Positions 27,162-35,092 of a stretch of 42,417 nucleotides of DNA are shown here, piece after piece. The stretch is from assembly GCA_947487165.1 (NCBI GenBank), contig CANKWX010000032.1:1-42417 (forward strand). The letters run 5' to 3'. A program made the translations under genes and the position numbers. Position 1 is the stretch's first letter; each line of letters begins with the position of its first letter. Under the pieces are notes generated by a model. It worked only from the letters and a program-made list of their open reading frames with translations. It did no database searches and was not told the DNA's origin. The DNA is from Burkholderiales bacterium. GTDB lineage: Bacteria > Pseudomonadota > Gammaproteobacteria > Burkholderiales > Burkholderiaceae_E.

Positions 27162-27225
27162 GATCGGCTGACGCCTCTCCAACCGGGTTCGCAGACCGCG
27201 GACCCGCGCGAAGGCTCAGCCGATC
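27162..27225. repeat. Ten-base inverted repeat between phasin and the CinA-like gene
   Basis: GATCGGCTGA (27162-27171) and TCAGCCGATC (27216-27225) are perfect inverted copies around a 44-base loop. That loop itself can fold at CGGGT and ACCCG. The right arm contains the stop codon of the CinA-like gene. It sits between convergent genes, so it may act as a structured 3' end for both, though no U-run is present. Confidence 0.5.
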
Positions 27226-28046
27226 TCGCCGCCGAGCGCCTGCACGCCAGCAAGCAGGCGCTCGAACGCGGCATCGACCTGATCGAGCCGCCCCTTGGCG
27301 CCAAGTTCGATATGCCGGCGCCCCATGGCAGAGCCGCTCGAGCCATTCGCTGAATGATCTGCAGGCTGGCCCGCTGTGCTGCCGACCGAAGGCAGGCTGT
27401 AAACCTTGATGCCGTCGAACTCACGCTCTACCGCTTCCATGAGCGGGGTGAGCGTCGACTCAGCCATCTCAAAGACCAGCATCGACCGATCGCCACGCTG
27501 CTCCAGGTGAAACTGGTCGGCATAGTGCGTCTCGAGCACCCATTCGATCATCGGCCAGGCCATCACAGGAAAACCCGGTACAAACCAGTGGCGACCGCTG
27601 GTGAAACCGGCAATCCGGTTGAAGGGATTGGGGATGATGCCGGCGCCTGCCGGAAATTCGGCCATCTTCAGACGCTGGCGATTTTCGGGCAGCGTCATAT
27701 CGGCCGCGGCCTTGCCCTCGCGAGCCATCTCGGCGGTACGCTCTGCGATGAAGCGCGCTGCCTCGGGATGCAGAACCAGTTCGACACCGAGCGCGGCGGC
27801 GGCCGCCTGACGGGTGTGGTCATCGGGCGTTGCGCCGATTCCGCCGCAGCAGAACACCACATCGTCTGAGGCCATCGACTGGCGCAGCGCGGCCACCAGC
27901 TGCGGGCGATCATCACCCAGATAACGGGCCCAAGACAATGCCAGACCTCGCGCCGCGAGCAGTTCGATCACTTTGGCGAGATGCTTGTCCTGGCGCTTGC
28001 CCGACAGGATCTCGTCGCCGACGATGATGAGTCCGAAATGGTTCAT
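27216..28046 (-). CDS. Molybdopterin-binding / CinA N-terminal domain protein
   Basis: A 276-residue protein with the MoaB/Mog fold found in CinA-type 'competence/damage-inducible protein A'. The start GLIIVGDEILSGKRQDKHL is the family signature. FCCGGIGATPDDHTRQAAA is the ligand-binding loop (GGxGxTxDD), followed by NPFNRIAGF and HWFVPGFPVMAWPMIEW. It lacks the C-terminal CinA nicotinamide-nucleotide amidase domain; instead about 100 other residues follow. Its role is therefore uncertain: it could act on an ADP-ribose or pyridine nucleotide compound. The ATG at 28046 overlaps the stop codon of the upstream membrane oxygenase gene (ATGA), so they are cotranslated; the frame is open further upstream. 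Confidence 0.87.
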   Translation of the reverse strand: MNHFGLIIVGDEILSGKRQDKHLAKVIELLAARGLALSWARYLGDDRPQLVAALRQSMASDDVVFCCGGIGATPDDHTRQAAAAALGVELVLHPEAARFIAERTAEMAREGKAAADMTLPENRQRLKMAEFPAGAGIIPNPFNRIAGFTSGRHWFVPGFPVMAWPMIEWVLETHYADQFHLEQRGDRSMLVFEMAESTLTPLMEAVEREFDGIKVYSLPSVGSTAGQPADHSANGSSGSAMGRRHIELGAKGRLDQVDAAFERLLAGVQALGGEIG

Positions 28047-28993
28047 GCCCGACCTGCCCAACGTTCGATGGCGCGCCACTGCTGCGACCAGAAACCGCGA
28101 CCATAATCGCGCCCGTCGAGCTGATCCCGAATGCCGGTCGGCACAAAGCCGATACGCCAGTCAGCCGTGCGAAAAAGAATGTCCCAGATCGGGAACAGCA
28201 CCGCGAAATTGACGCCACGCGCCGGTCCTTCATGACCGAAGCCGATGGCGTGATGCAGCCGATGATAGCTTGGGCTGACCAGGACGCGTTCGATGCCCCC
28301 CGGCCATTGCCAGCGCAGGTTGGCGTGCTGCAGGCTTTGCAGCACACGCGAGGCAATCACCAGTGCCACGAACTGCCCCGGCGCAACGCCGATCGCAATC
28401 GCCGCCACTGCCAGCAGCGCATCGCGCAGGAGATCGTCGAACAGGTGATTGCGCTGATCGCTCCAGAAAGTCATCTGACGCTGGCTGTGATGCACTGCGT
28501 GCAATTGCCACCACCACTGCAGCCGATGCTGGCCACGATGCAACCAGTAATCGACGAGATCGAGCACGACCAGATAGATCAGAAAGCTGACCAGAGGACG
28601 ATCGGTGACGCCTGGCAAGATCTGATCGATATTCATGCGGGACAGGCCAAGGAGCCTGAGCCTGGCTTCAAGCGCATCGAAGAGCGGCGTGATCAGCCAG
28701 AACACCATGAAACCGAAGCCACCCAGACGATGCAGCAGGGTGTAGACAATGTCGGTTCTGACCGCTTTGCGATCGGAGACCGGCTCGGCCGGGAAACGCC
28801 GCTCCAACCCGCCGAGCACGAGCGCAAGCACGAGCACCTCGATCACCCCCAGCACCATCGCTTCGGTGAAGTCGAAGGCCTCTTCGGACAGCCCCATCGA
28901 TCCAGTTGCAAAGAGCAGCGGCTGCACCACCCCCTCAAAGACCCAGAGCTGCAGCCAGCGCACAGCATCGACCAGAGACTCGAACAGATTCAT
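28043..28993 (-). CDS. Fatty acid hydroxylase / sterol desaturase family membrane protein
   Basis: A 316-residue integral membrane di-iron oxygenase-type protein. Three histidine clusters are in place: His152-x3-His156 (HRGQH), His165-x2-His168-His169 (HAVHHS) and His244-x2-His247-His248 (HRLHHA). His223 (LQHANLRW) lies between. Hydrophobic spans lie near 45-62, 92-105, 133-148 and 192-216. Such proteins hydroxylate or desaturate lipids such as fatty acids, sterols or carotenoids. The substrate is unknown. The stop overlaps the CinA-like start, and no other lipid genes are near. Confidence 0.9.
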   Translation of the reverse strand: MNLFESLVDAVRWLQLWVFEGVVQPLLFATGSMGLSEEAFDFTEAMVLGVIEVLVLALVLGGLERRFPAEPVSDRKAVRTDIVYTLLHRLGGFGFMVFWLITPLFDALEARLRLLGLSRMNIDQILPGVTDRPLVSFLIYLVVLDLVDYWLHRGQHRLQWWWQLHAVHHSQRQMTFWSDQRNHLFDDLLRDALLAVAAIAIGVAPGQFVALVIASRVLQSLQHANLRWQWPGGIERVLVSPSYHRLHHAIGFGHEGPARGVNFAVLFPIWDILFRTADWRIGFVPTGIRDQLDGRDYGRGFWSQQWRAIERWAGRA

Positions 28994-29044
28994 TGAGCGT
29001 TGACCAGTCGGGGCATATTTGAACGTGTGGTGGCGTGTGCGAGG

Positions 29045-29842
29045 TCAGCGGCGAAAGGACGGATGCTCGCGCAGGGTCGCAAAACACATCCCACGGGCTT
29101 TCAGGCCGGAGATCAGGGGGTCGAGCGTGGGTGCATAGGCCTGCACGCGCGACCAGATGCCCAAATGCGCCATCAGGATATCGCCATCGCGGATCGTGGC
29201 CAATGACTGCTTGAGCAGGCTCGCATTCGGAAACCGGTCGGACGGCAACTCATCGCCAAGAAAACCCGCCGGCGCCCAGTCGACATGCGCCCATCCGCAG
29301 CCCTGCACGGCGCTCATCACCGCCGCCGGCGCTTTGCCCCCGGGCGCACGCCACAGCGGCTCCAGCGGCTGCCCGGTGAGTTCGCGAAAGCGCGTGCCGA
29401 CCCGATCGATCTCGGCGCATACCGCCCGGCCATCCCAGCGCAAGGTCTGGCCACCCTGGGCACCGAATTGCGGGCGCACGATAAATCGGCCATCGGCTGC
29501 GACGCCCTTGAAATAGACATGGTCATAGGTATGACTGCCGAAAGCGTGTCCTTCGGCGACCCGTTCGCGCCAGTAGCCCGCCCAGGCGTCGTCGAGCGCA
29601 AAGTTGCCGGCGGGGGTTTTTTCATTGGCCAGGAAAAAACTCGCCCTGACGCGATGGCGCTTGAGGATGTCGGCGATCAGCTCGGCCGAGGCCATGTTGC
29701 CGGTGTCGAGGGTCAGATAGACCGTGCCGCCGGCGCAGGGGCTTGAGGCTGCACCGGCCGCAGACGACGGCTGGGACACCGCAACCAGCGCGATCAGCGC
29801 AGTCAGCGCAGTGAGGAAACCGGTCGACAGCACCGACTTCAC
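29045..29842 (-). CDS. Polysaccharide deacetylase (NodB-like) with altered metal motif
   Basis: A 265-residue exported CE4-type protein: signal peptide 1-29, then a NodB-like domain. Motif 1 is LTLDTG (Asp46, Thr47) where most members have TFDDG: the metal-binding second Asp is Thr. Motif 2 GSHTYDH gives His104 and His108. WRAPGGK matches motif 3, and DILMAHLG resembles the last motif. Change of the second Asp is known in some active members (for example DNG in PdaA-type enzymes), so activity is possible but not certain. The start is GTG at 29842, overlapping the stop of the upstream beta-propeller gene (GTGA). The longer frame upstream lies inside that gene. Confidence 0.85.
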   Translation of the reverse strand: MKSVLSTGFLTALTALIALVAVSQPSSAAGAASSPCAGGTVYLTLDTGNMASAELIADILKRHRVRASFFLANEKTPAGNFALDDAWAGYWRERVAEGHAFGSHTYDHVYFKGVAADGRFIVRPQFGAQGGQTLRWDGRAVCAEIDRVGTRFRELTGQPLEPLWRAPGGKAPAAVMSAVQGCGWAHVDWAPAGFLGDELPSDRFPNASLLKQSLATIRDGDILMAHLGIWSRVQAYAPTLDPLISGLKARGMCFATLREHPSFRR

Positions 29843-30867
29843 AGCAGCGGCGCCCGGCTTGAAAGATAGATGCCGTGCGGCGAGCGCCCGACCTTGATGG
29901 TCTGGATGACCTTGCGCTGCGCCATGTCGACCACCGAGACCCTGCCGGCAAAGCGCGAGGTCACCCACAGGGTCTTGCCGTCGGCGGTCAGGTCCATGCA
30001 GTCGGGGCCGCCCGGGACCGGAATCTGACCGACGACCTTCAGATCGACCATGTCGATGATGCTGACGGTGTTGTCGACCCGATTGCTCACCAGCAAATGG
30101 CGTTTGTCGCCCATGCCACGAAAATTGTGAGCACCTCGACCGGTGCGGATGCGGGTCACGGTCTTGCGCTCCTGCCAGTCGATGACCTCGACGAAGTCCT
30201 CGCCCATGATGCCGACCATCAGATATTTGCCGTCGGGCGTCATCAGGATGCCGGCGGGCTGTTTGCCGACTTTGTGCTTCCAGACCACCGTCTGGGTCGC
30301 CATCTCGATGGCGGCGATCTCGTTGCTCTCCTGCAGGGTCGCAAACACAAAGCGGCTGTCATTCGAAAACCAGACATGACTCGGTGCATCGGGAAGCGGG
30401 ATTTTCTTGACCAGCCGTTTCGACTTGCCGTCCCAGGCGTAGATGTCGACGCGATCGAGACGCAGCGCCGCTGTCACGAACCATTTGTCGTCAGGCGAAA
30501 ATGCGAGCTGATAAGGGTCATCAATGCCGGCGATCTTGCCGGTCAGCTTGCCGGTTGCGGGGTCGAGCAGATGCAGATCATTGCTGACCGCATTGGCCAC
30601 CAGCAGCGTGCGGTTGTCGGCGGTCGGATAGAGATGGTGCGGCTCTTTGCCGACCGCAAAGCGATCGAACTCCTTGTAGGTGACGGTATTGATGAGCGAT
30701 ACCGATGCATCGGCCGAGTTGAGAACGATCGCGATCGGCGTGGCCACTGAGGGAGCCACTGAGGGAGCCACTGAGGGAGCCGACTGCGCCAGCGCGATCG
30801 GCATGGCACTCGCAAGCCCTAGCATGAGCGCGAGCCGCGTGGCGAAGCTGACAGACCTGGACATCAT
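29839..30867 (-). CDS. Secreted YVTN-type beta-propeller protein
   Basis: A 342-residue exported protein: signal peptide about 1-27 (LASAMPIALA/Q), a short PSVAPSVA linker, then six or seven beta-propeller blades. Typical blade motifs are ADNRTLLVANAVSNDLHLLDP, DKWFVTAALRLDRVDIYAWD, DSRFVFATLQESNEIAAIE, DGKYLMVGIMGEDFVEVID, DKRHLLVSNRVDNTVSIID and DGKTLWVTSRFAGRVSVVD, of the YncE/40-residue YVTN family. These proteins bind or scaffold; no catalytic motif is seen. The ATG at 30867 has AGGTG six bases upstream; the frame is open to 31017 but overlaps hrpA. It is paired with the deacetylase by a GTGA overlap. Confidence 0.88.
   Translation of the reverse strand: MMSRSVSFATRLALMLGLASAMPIALAQSAPSVAPSVAPSVATPIAIVLNSADASVSLINTVTYKEFDRFAVGKEPHHLYPTADNRTLLVANAVSNDLHLLDPATGKLTGKIAGIDDPYQLAFSPDDKWFVTAALRLDRVDIYAWDGKSKRLVKKIPLPDAPSHVWFSNDSRFVFATLQESNEIAAIEMATQTVVWKHKVGKQPAGILMTPDGKYLMVGIMGEDFVEVIDWQERKTVTRIRTGRGAHNFRGMGDKRHLLVSNRVDNTVSIIDMVDLKVVGQIPVPGGPDCMDLTADGKTLWVTSRFAGRVSVVDMAQRKVIQTIKVGRSPHGIYLSSRAPLL
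30743..30778 (-). repeat. Three perfect 12-base tandem repeats in the propeller gene
   Basis: GCCACTGAGGGA is repeated three times without change (30743-30778, plus strand), coding for the SVAP repeats just after the signal peptide. The unit is a multiple of three, so copy-number change would alter the linker length without a frameshift. Confidence 0.9.
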
Positions 30868-30911
30868 GGAATACACCTGTGCGAAAGATTGGATAAGAGC
30901 GCGAGCATGGC

Positions 30912-33900
30912 TTACCTGATGGACTCCCAGACACGTTCGAGCCGCTTGACCGAGACCGGCATCGGTGTCCGCAACTCCTGGGCGAAGAGTGACACACGCA
31001 GCTCCTCGAGCATCCATCGAAAATCATCGAGCCTCGGATCGCGCCGACCTTTGAGCGCGGCCTGAGCGCGTGCAAGGTTCTGGGCGAGCGGGGCAAGCTC
31101 GGCCAGGCGTTGGGCGTCGCGGGCCGGCTCGGCGCGCAGCTTGTCGAGCCGGGCACTCGCGGCCTTGAGGTAACGGGCGAGATGGCCGAGGCGCGCAGGC
31201 TCGGTGACCGACACAAAGCGCGCCGGCATCAGGGCTGCGAGCTGCTGCGTGATGTCGGCAAAGGCCGCTGGCGCGCCGGCGCGCGCCCCTGCGAGCTTTT
31301 TGGCAAGGCCGGCGTATTCGGTGAGGATCGCGGCCACGGTCCGGGCGAGTTCGTTGCCCACCAGCGTCACGCGCGGTCGGGCCTGAAGCACCCGCTCCTC
31401 GAAGCCCGTCCGGTCGGTCGGCCAGGGATCACCCAGACAGGCCCGATCAATGAGTGCGTCGACCAGGTCACGCTTGAGTTCGTCGGCCGTACCCAGAGGC
31501 ATGAAGAGCATCGACAGGCGCTGGAACTCGGGCACATTGCGATCGAAGAATTTGAGCGGCTCTCGCAACGCGATCGCAAAGAGGCGCCGCAATCCACGCC
31601 GATGCTCGCGCTGCGCCGATTCGGGTTCATCGAAGACCTGCAACTCAACCGCGTCGTCGCGATCGACAAGCGCCGGATAGCCGATCAAGGTGGCATCGCC
31701 CGACCGGCCCATGCCCTGCAGCTCGAGCAATTCGGGCAACTCGCCGAAATCCCAGGCGGTGAAACGTTCGCCGGCACGCCGCACGGTGGCGTCGCGGGTC
31801 TGCCGCGACTGGCCCCTCGAAGCCGCCTCGCTCGAAGCCGCCTCGCTCGCTGCGGCCTCGCCAAACGCCGTCTCGCTCGCTGCGATCGCGGTCGAACCGC
31901 CGCCTTGCGCACTGTCCTGCGGCGACCTGCGGCCATCGGTACTGCCGGATGCTGCCGCGTCGCGCGGCATCGATTGCGCTCGCGCCGACACACCGGCGCT
32001 GCGCAAAGCTGCCTGAAAGCTGCCCTGCGCACTGGCACCAAGCTGCGCTCGCAACTGGGCCAGATTGCGCGACGCCGCCAGGAATCGGCCATGCTCGTCG
32101 ATCACCCTGAAGTTCATCTGCAGATGTGCCGGCACGGTCTCGACGCGAAAGTCGGTCTGGGCAACCCGGATCGAGGCATGCTCACGCAGCGAATCGATCA
32201 GCGCAACCATCAGGCCGCGCGCGCCACCCGCATCGCCTGCCCGTTCGACAAAGCCGGCAGCCCACTGATCGAGGGGCAGCAGGTGGCGACGGTATTTCTG
32301 GGGCAAGGACTTGAGCAAGGCTGCGACCTTGTCGGCCAGCATGCCGGGCACCAGCCACTCGGCACGCACCGCATCGACCTGATTGAGCGCAAAGAGCGGC
32401 ACCGTCAGGGTCACGCCATCGTCGTCGGCGCCGGGCTCGAAGTGGTAGGCCGCCTCGAACGACACGCCGCGCATGCTCAGGCGCTGTGGAAACTTTCGGT
32501 CGTCAATCCCGTCGGTCTGTTTGCGCATCAGCAGTTCGCGCGACAGCTTGAGCAGGCCGGGCTGAGCGCGACTGGCGCCTCGCCACCAGCGCTCGAGCTG
32601 CTGGCCACTGGTGATCTCGGCGGGCAGCTGCGCATCGAACCAGTCGAAGAGAAACTGCTCATCGACCAGCAGATCGGGCCTTCGGATTCGGGCTTCGAGC
32701 TGCCCGATCTCGGCCACCACCTTGAGGTTGTGGCGAAAGAAGGCGCAGTCGGAGTCCCACTCGCCGGCCACCAGCGCTTCGCGGATCAGCAGTTCACGCG
32801 ACAGTCGCGCATCGATGCCACCATAGGGCGTACGCCGCTGGGCGTAGATCACCAGACCATAGACCGTCGCGCGCTCGAAGGCGATTGCCTGCCCGGCGCG
32901 ACGCTCCCAGTGCGGCTCGCTCCAGCTGCGCTTGATCAGATGCGCGGCGGCCTGCTCGATCCAGACCGGGTCGAGGCGGGCCACGGTGCGGCCATAGAGC
33001 CGGCCGGTGTCGACCATCTCGGCGGCCATGACCCAGCGGCTGCTGCCCGACGCCTCGGTACGCGCCGTGGCCGTGGCGGTTTCCTCGGCCGAACGCTGGG
33101 CCGAACTGCGCCGCGCCAGTCCTGAGCCGGGATGCAGCCAGAACCGGGTTGCATGCGCGCCCAGGTAGTAGGGCTCGTCGGGCGCGCGGCACCCCAGGTT
33201 GCCGAGCAAGCCCGCCAGCAGCGCACGATGCAAGGGCTCATAGGCCGCGGGCTGCTCGTTGGGCAACCATTTCATCGAGCTCACCGCCTCGAGCAACTGG
33301 GCATGCACATCGGCCCACTCCCGGAACTTGCGCGGCGACAAAAACTCGCGCTCCAGGCGCAGCGTGAAGGCGCGGCGCGATTCGCCGGCAGGACGGCTGG
33401 TCTGCTGCTGCGCCTGCCACCAGTCCCAGAGCTTCACATAGCCGAGAAAATCGGAGCGGGGATCGACGAAACGGGCATGTGCCTGATCGGCGGCCTGCTG
33501 ACGATCGAGCGGCCGTTCACGGGGATCCTGGGTGGAGAGCGCCGACGCAATGATCAGCGCCTCGCGCAGGCAGCCACCCTGGTGTGCAGCAAGCAGCACC
33601 CGCGCAATGCGCGGATCGACTGGCAGTCGGGCAAGCTGATGGCCGGTCACAGTGAGCTCGCCGTGCTCGTCGATGGCGTCGAGCTCGCGCAGCAGATCGA
33701 GGCCATCGAGCACCGCGCGTCGTGGCGGCGGATCGACAAAGGGAAAGGCCTCGATGTCTTCGAGCCGCAGCGACTTCATCCGCAAAATGACCGCCGCCAG
33801 CGACGAGCGCAGGATTTCAGGGTCGGTGAAGGCCGCCCGCTTGAGGAAATCGGGTTCGTCGTAGAGCCTGATGCAGATGCCGTCCGAGACACGGCCGCAG

Positions 33901-35072
33901 CGACCGGCGCGCTGATTGGCGGCGGCTCGCGACACCGCTTCGATCTGCAACTGTTCGACCTTGCCGCGATAGCGGTAGCGCTTGACGCGGGCCACGCCGG
34001 TATCGATCACATAACGGATGCCCGGCACGGTGAGCGAGGTCTCGGCGACATTGGTGGCCAGCACCACGCGCGGCGCATTGCCGGTGGCAAACACACGCTG
34101 CTGGTCGGTGGCCGACAGACGCGAAAAAAGGCTCAGGATCTCGGCCGACGCCACCAGTCCGCCGCGCGACCCGCGCCTTGCCCAGGCACGTCGAAGATGA
34201 TCGGCGGTCTCGCGGATCTCCCGCTCACCCGGCAAAAAAACCAGGATGTCGCCCGGCCCTTCACGCCAGAGTTCGTCAATCGCCGACTCGATCGCTGCGG
34301 GCGTGTCGGTCTCGTCGTCGTCGTCGCGCCCGCGCGGGCCGCGGGCCGTCCCTGCCACCGAGCTCGCGGCCGCTGGCATGCCCTGCGACGGCGTCGTCGC
34401 CGATGGTGCCGATGGTGCAGGCGTCGTCAGCGCCGAGCCGACAGGCACCGCCAGCCCCGCGCCTTCCCCGGGCGCGCGCCAGCGGATCTCGACCGGGAAA
34501 GTTCGCCCCGAGACCTCGATCACTGGCGCGGGTCCGCTTGCGCCACCGAAATGGGCCGCAAAGCGCGCCGCATCGATGGTGGCCGAAGTGATCACCAGCT
34601 TGAGGTCATTGCGGCGCGGCCCCTCGAGCAGGCGTTTGAGATAGCCCAGCAGAAAGTCGATATTGAGGCTGCGTTCGTGCGCCTCGTCGATGATGACCGT
34701 GTCGTACTGACGCAGTAACGGATCGGACTGGGTTTCGGCCAGCAGGATGCCGTCGGTCATCAGCTTGATCTTCGCGCTGCGCGAGACCTTCTCGTTGAAA
34801 CGGATCTTGAAGCCGACATCCTCGCCAAGCGGCGAGCCCAGCTCTTCGGCGATTCGCCTCGCGACGCTGGTGGCGGCGAGTCGACGCGGCTGGGTGTGAC
34901 CGATCAGGCCACGCACGCCGCGCCCGGCCGCAATACACAGCTTGGGGAGTTGGGTGGTTTTGCCCGAGCCGGTCTCGCCGCTGACGATGATCACCGGATG
35001 AGACGCGATCGCCGCGGTGATTTCGTCGCGCCGGGCCGAAACCGGCAGGGCTTCAGGAAACTGCAGTTGCAC
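30912..35072 (-). CDS. hrpA: ATP-dependent RNA helicase HrpA
   Basis: A DEAH-box helicase of about 1386 residues (E. coli HrpA is 1300) that in E. coli helps process mRNA and rescues stalled ribosomes. Walker A is GETGSGKT (32-39), then DEAH (129-132), TSATID, TNVAETSLTVPG, and NQRAGRCGR. OB-fold and the long C-terminal HrpA-only domain follow, ending ELRTPMPVSVKRLERVWESIR. A low-complexity insertion (Ala/Pro/Ser then GRDDDDETDT) separates the two RecA domains, and a second (Ala/Ser/Glu) lies near 1090. The start GTG at 35072 is preferred: it gives the conserved LQFPEALPVS and sits six bases after a TATAAT; the longer frame runs into argA. No Shine-Dalgarno. Confidence 0.94.
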   Translation of the reverse strand: MQLQFPEALPVSARRDEITAAIASHPVIIVSGETGSGKTTQLPKLCIAAGRGVRGLIGHTQPRRLAATSVARRIAEELGSPLGEDVGFKIRFNEKVSRSAKIKLMTDGILLAETQSDPLLRQYDTVIIDEAHERSLNIDFLLGYLKRLLEGPRRNDLKLVITSATIDAARFAAHFGGASGPAPVIEVSGRTFPVEIRWRAPGEGAGLAVPVGSALTTPAPSAPSATTPSQGMPAAASSVAGTARGPRGRDDDDETDTPAAIESAIDELWREGPGDILVFLPGEREIRETADHLRRAWARRGSRGGLVASAEILSLFSRLSATDQQRVFATGNAPRVVLATNVAETSLTVPGIRYVIDTGVARVKRYRYRGKVEQLQIEAVSRAAANQRAGRCGRVSDGICIRLYDEPDFLKRAAFTDPEILRSSLAAVILRMKSLRLEDIEAFPFVDPPPRRAVLDGLDLLRELDAIDEHGELTVTGHQLARLPVDPRIARVLLAAHQGGCLREALIIASALSTQDPRERPLDRQQAADQAHARFVDPRSDFLGYVKLWDWWQAQQQTSRPAGESRRAFTLRLEREFLSPRKFREWADVHAQLLEAVSSMKWLPNEQPAAYEPLHRALLAGLLGNLGCRAPDEPYYLGAHATRFWLHPGSGLARRSSAQRSAEETATATARTEASGSSRWVMAAEMVDTGRLYGRTVARLDPVWIEQAAAHLIKRSWSEPHWERRAGQAIAFERATVYGLVIYAQRRTPYGGIDARLSRELLIREALVAGEWDSDCAFFRHNLKVVAEIGQLEARIRRPDLLVDEQFLFDWFDAQLPAEITSGQQLERWWRGASRAQPGLLKLSRELLMRKQTDGIDDRKFPQRLSMRGVSFEAAYHFEPGADDDGVTLTVPLFALNQVDAVRAEWLVPGMLADKVAALLKSLPQKYRRHLLPLDQWAAGFVERAGDAGGARGLMVALIDSLREHASIRVAQTDFRVETVPAHLQMNFRVIDEHGRFLAASRNLAQLRAQLGASAQGSFQAALRSAGVSARAQSMPRDAAASGSTDGRRSPQDSAQGGGSTAIAASETAFGEAAASEAASSEAASRGQSRQTRDATVRRAGERFTAWDFGELPELLELQGMGRSGDATLIGYPALVDRDDAVELQVFDEPESAQREHRRGLRRLFAIALREPLKFFDRNVPEFQRLSMLFMPLGTADELKRDLVDALIDRACLGDPWPTDRTGFEERVLQARPRVTLVGNELARTVAAILTEYAGLAKKLAGARAGAPAAFADITQQLAALMPARFVSVTEPARLGHLARYLKAASARLDKLRAEPARDAQRLAELAPLAQNLARAQAALKGRRDPRLDDFRWMLEELRVSLFAQELRTPMPVSVKRLERVWESIR
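31816..31890 (-). repeat. 15-base tandem repeat in the hrpA low-complexity insertion
   Basis: CTCGAAGCCGCCTCG is repeated twice exactly (31816-31830, 31831-31845), and then three decayed copies follow to 31890. It codes for an Ala/Ser/Glu-rich stretch (EAASSEAAS) between folded parts of HrpA. The unit is in-frame, so length variation is tolerated. Confidence 0.8.
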
Positions 35073-35078
35073 CGGCAA

Positions 35079-35086
35079 ATTATAAT
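35079..35086. promoter_or_regulatory. Palindromic -10 element serving divergent hrpA and argA
   Basis: ATTATAAT is its own reverse complement. On the plus strand TATAAT (35081-35086) ends six bases before the argA ATG. On the minus strand TATAAT (35084-35079) ends six bases before the hrpA GTG. Neither gene has a Shine-Dalgarno sequence or a good -35. Transcription 7 bases past each -10 would begin exactly at each start codon, giving two leaderless mRNAs from one symmetric element. Confidence 0.65.
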
Positions 35087-35092
35087 GCCCCG

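Noticed and set aside
31110-33125. A 671-codon plus-strand frame opposite hrpA
   Set aside because: Antisense to the HrpA C-terminal domain; Arg/His/Gln-rich with no motif.
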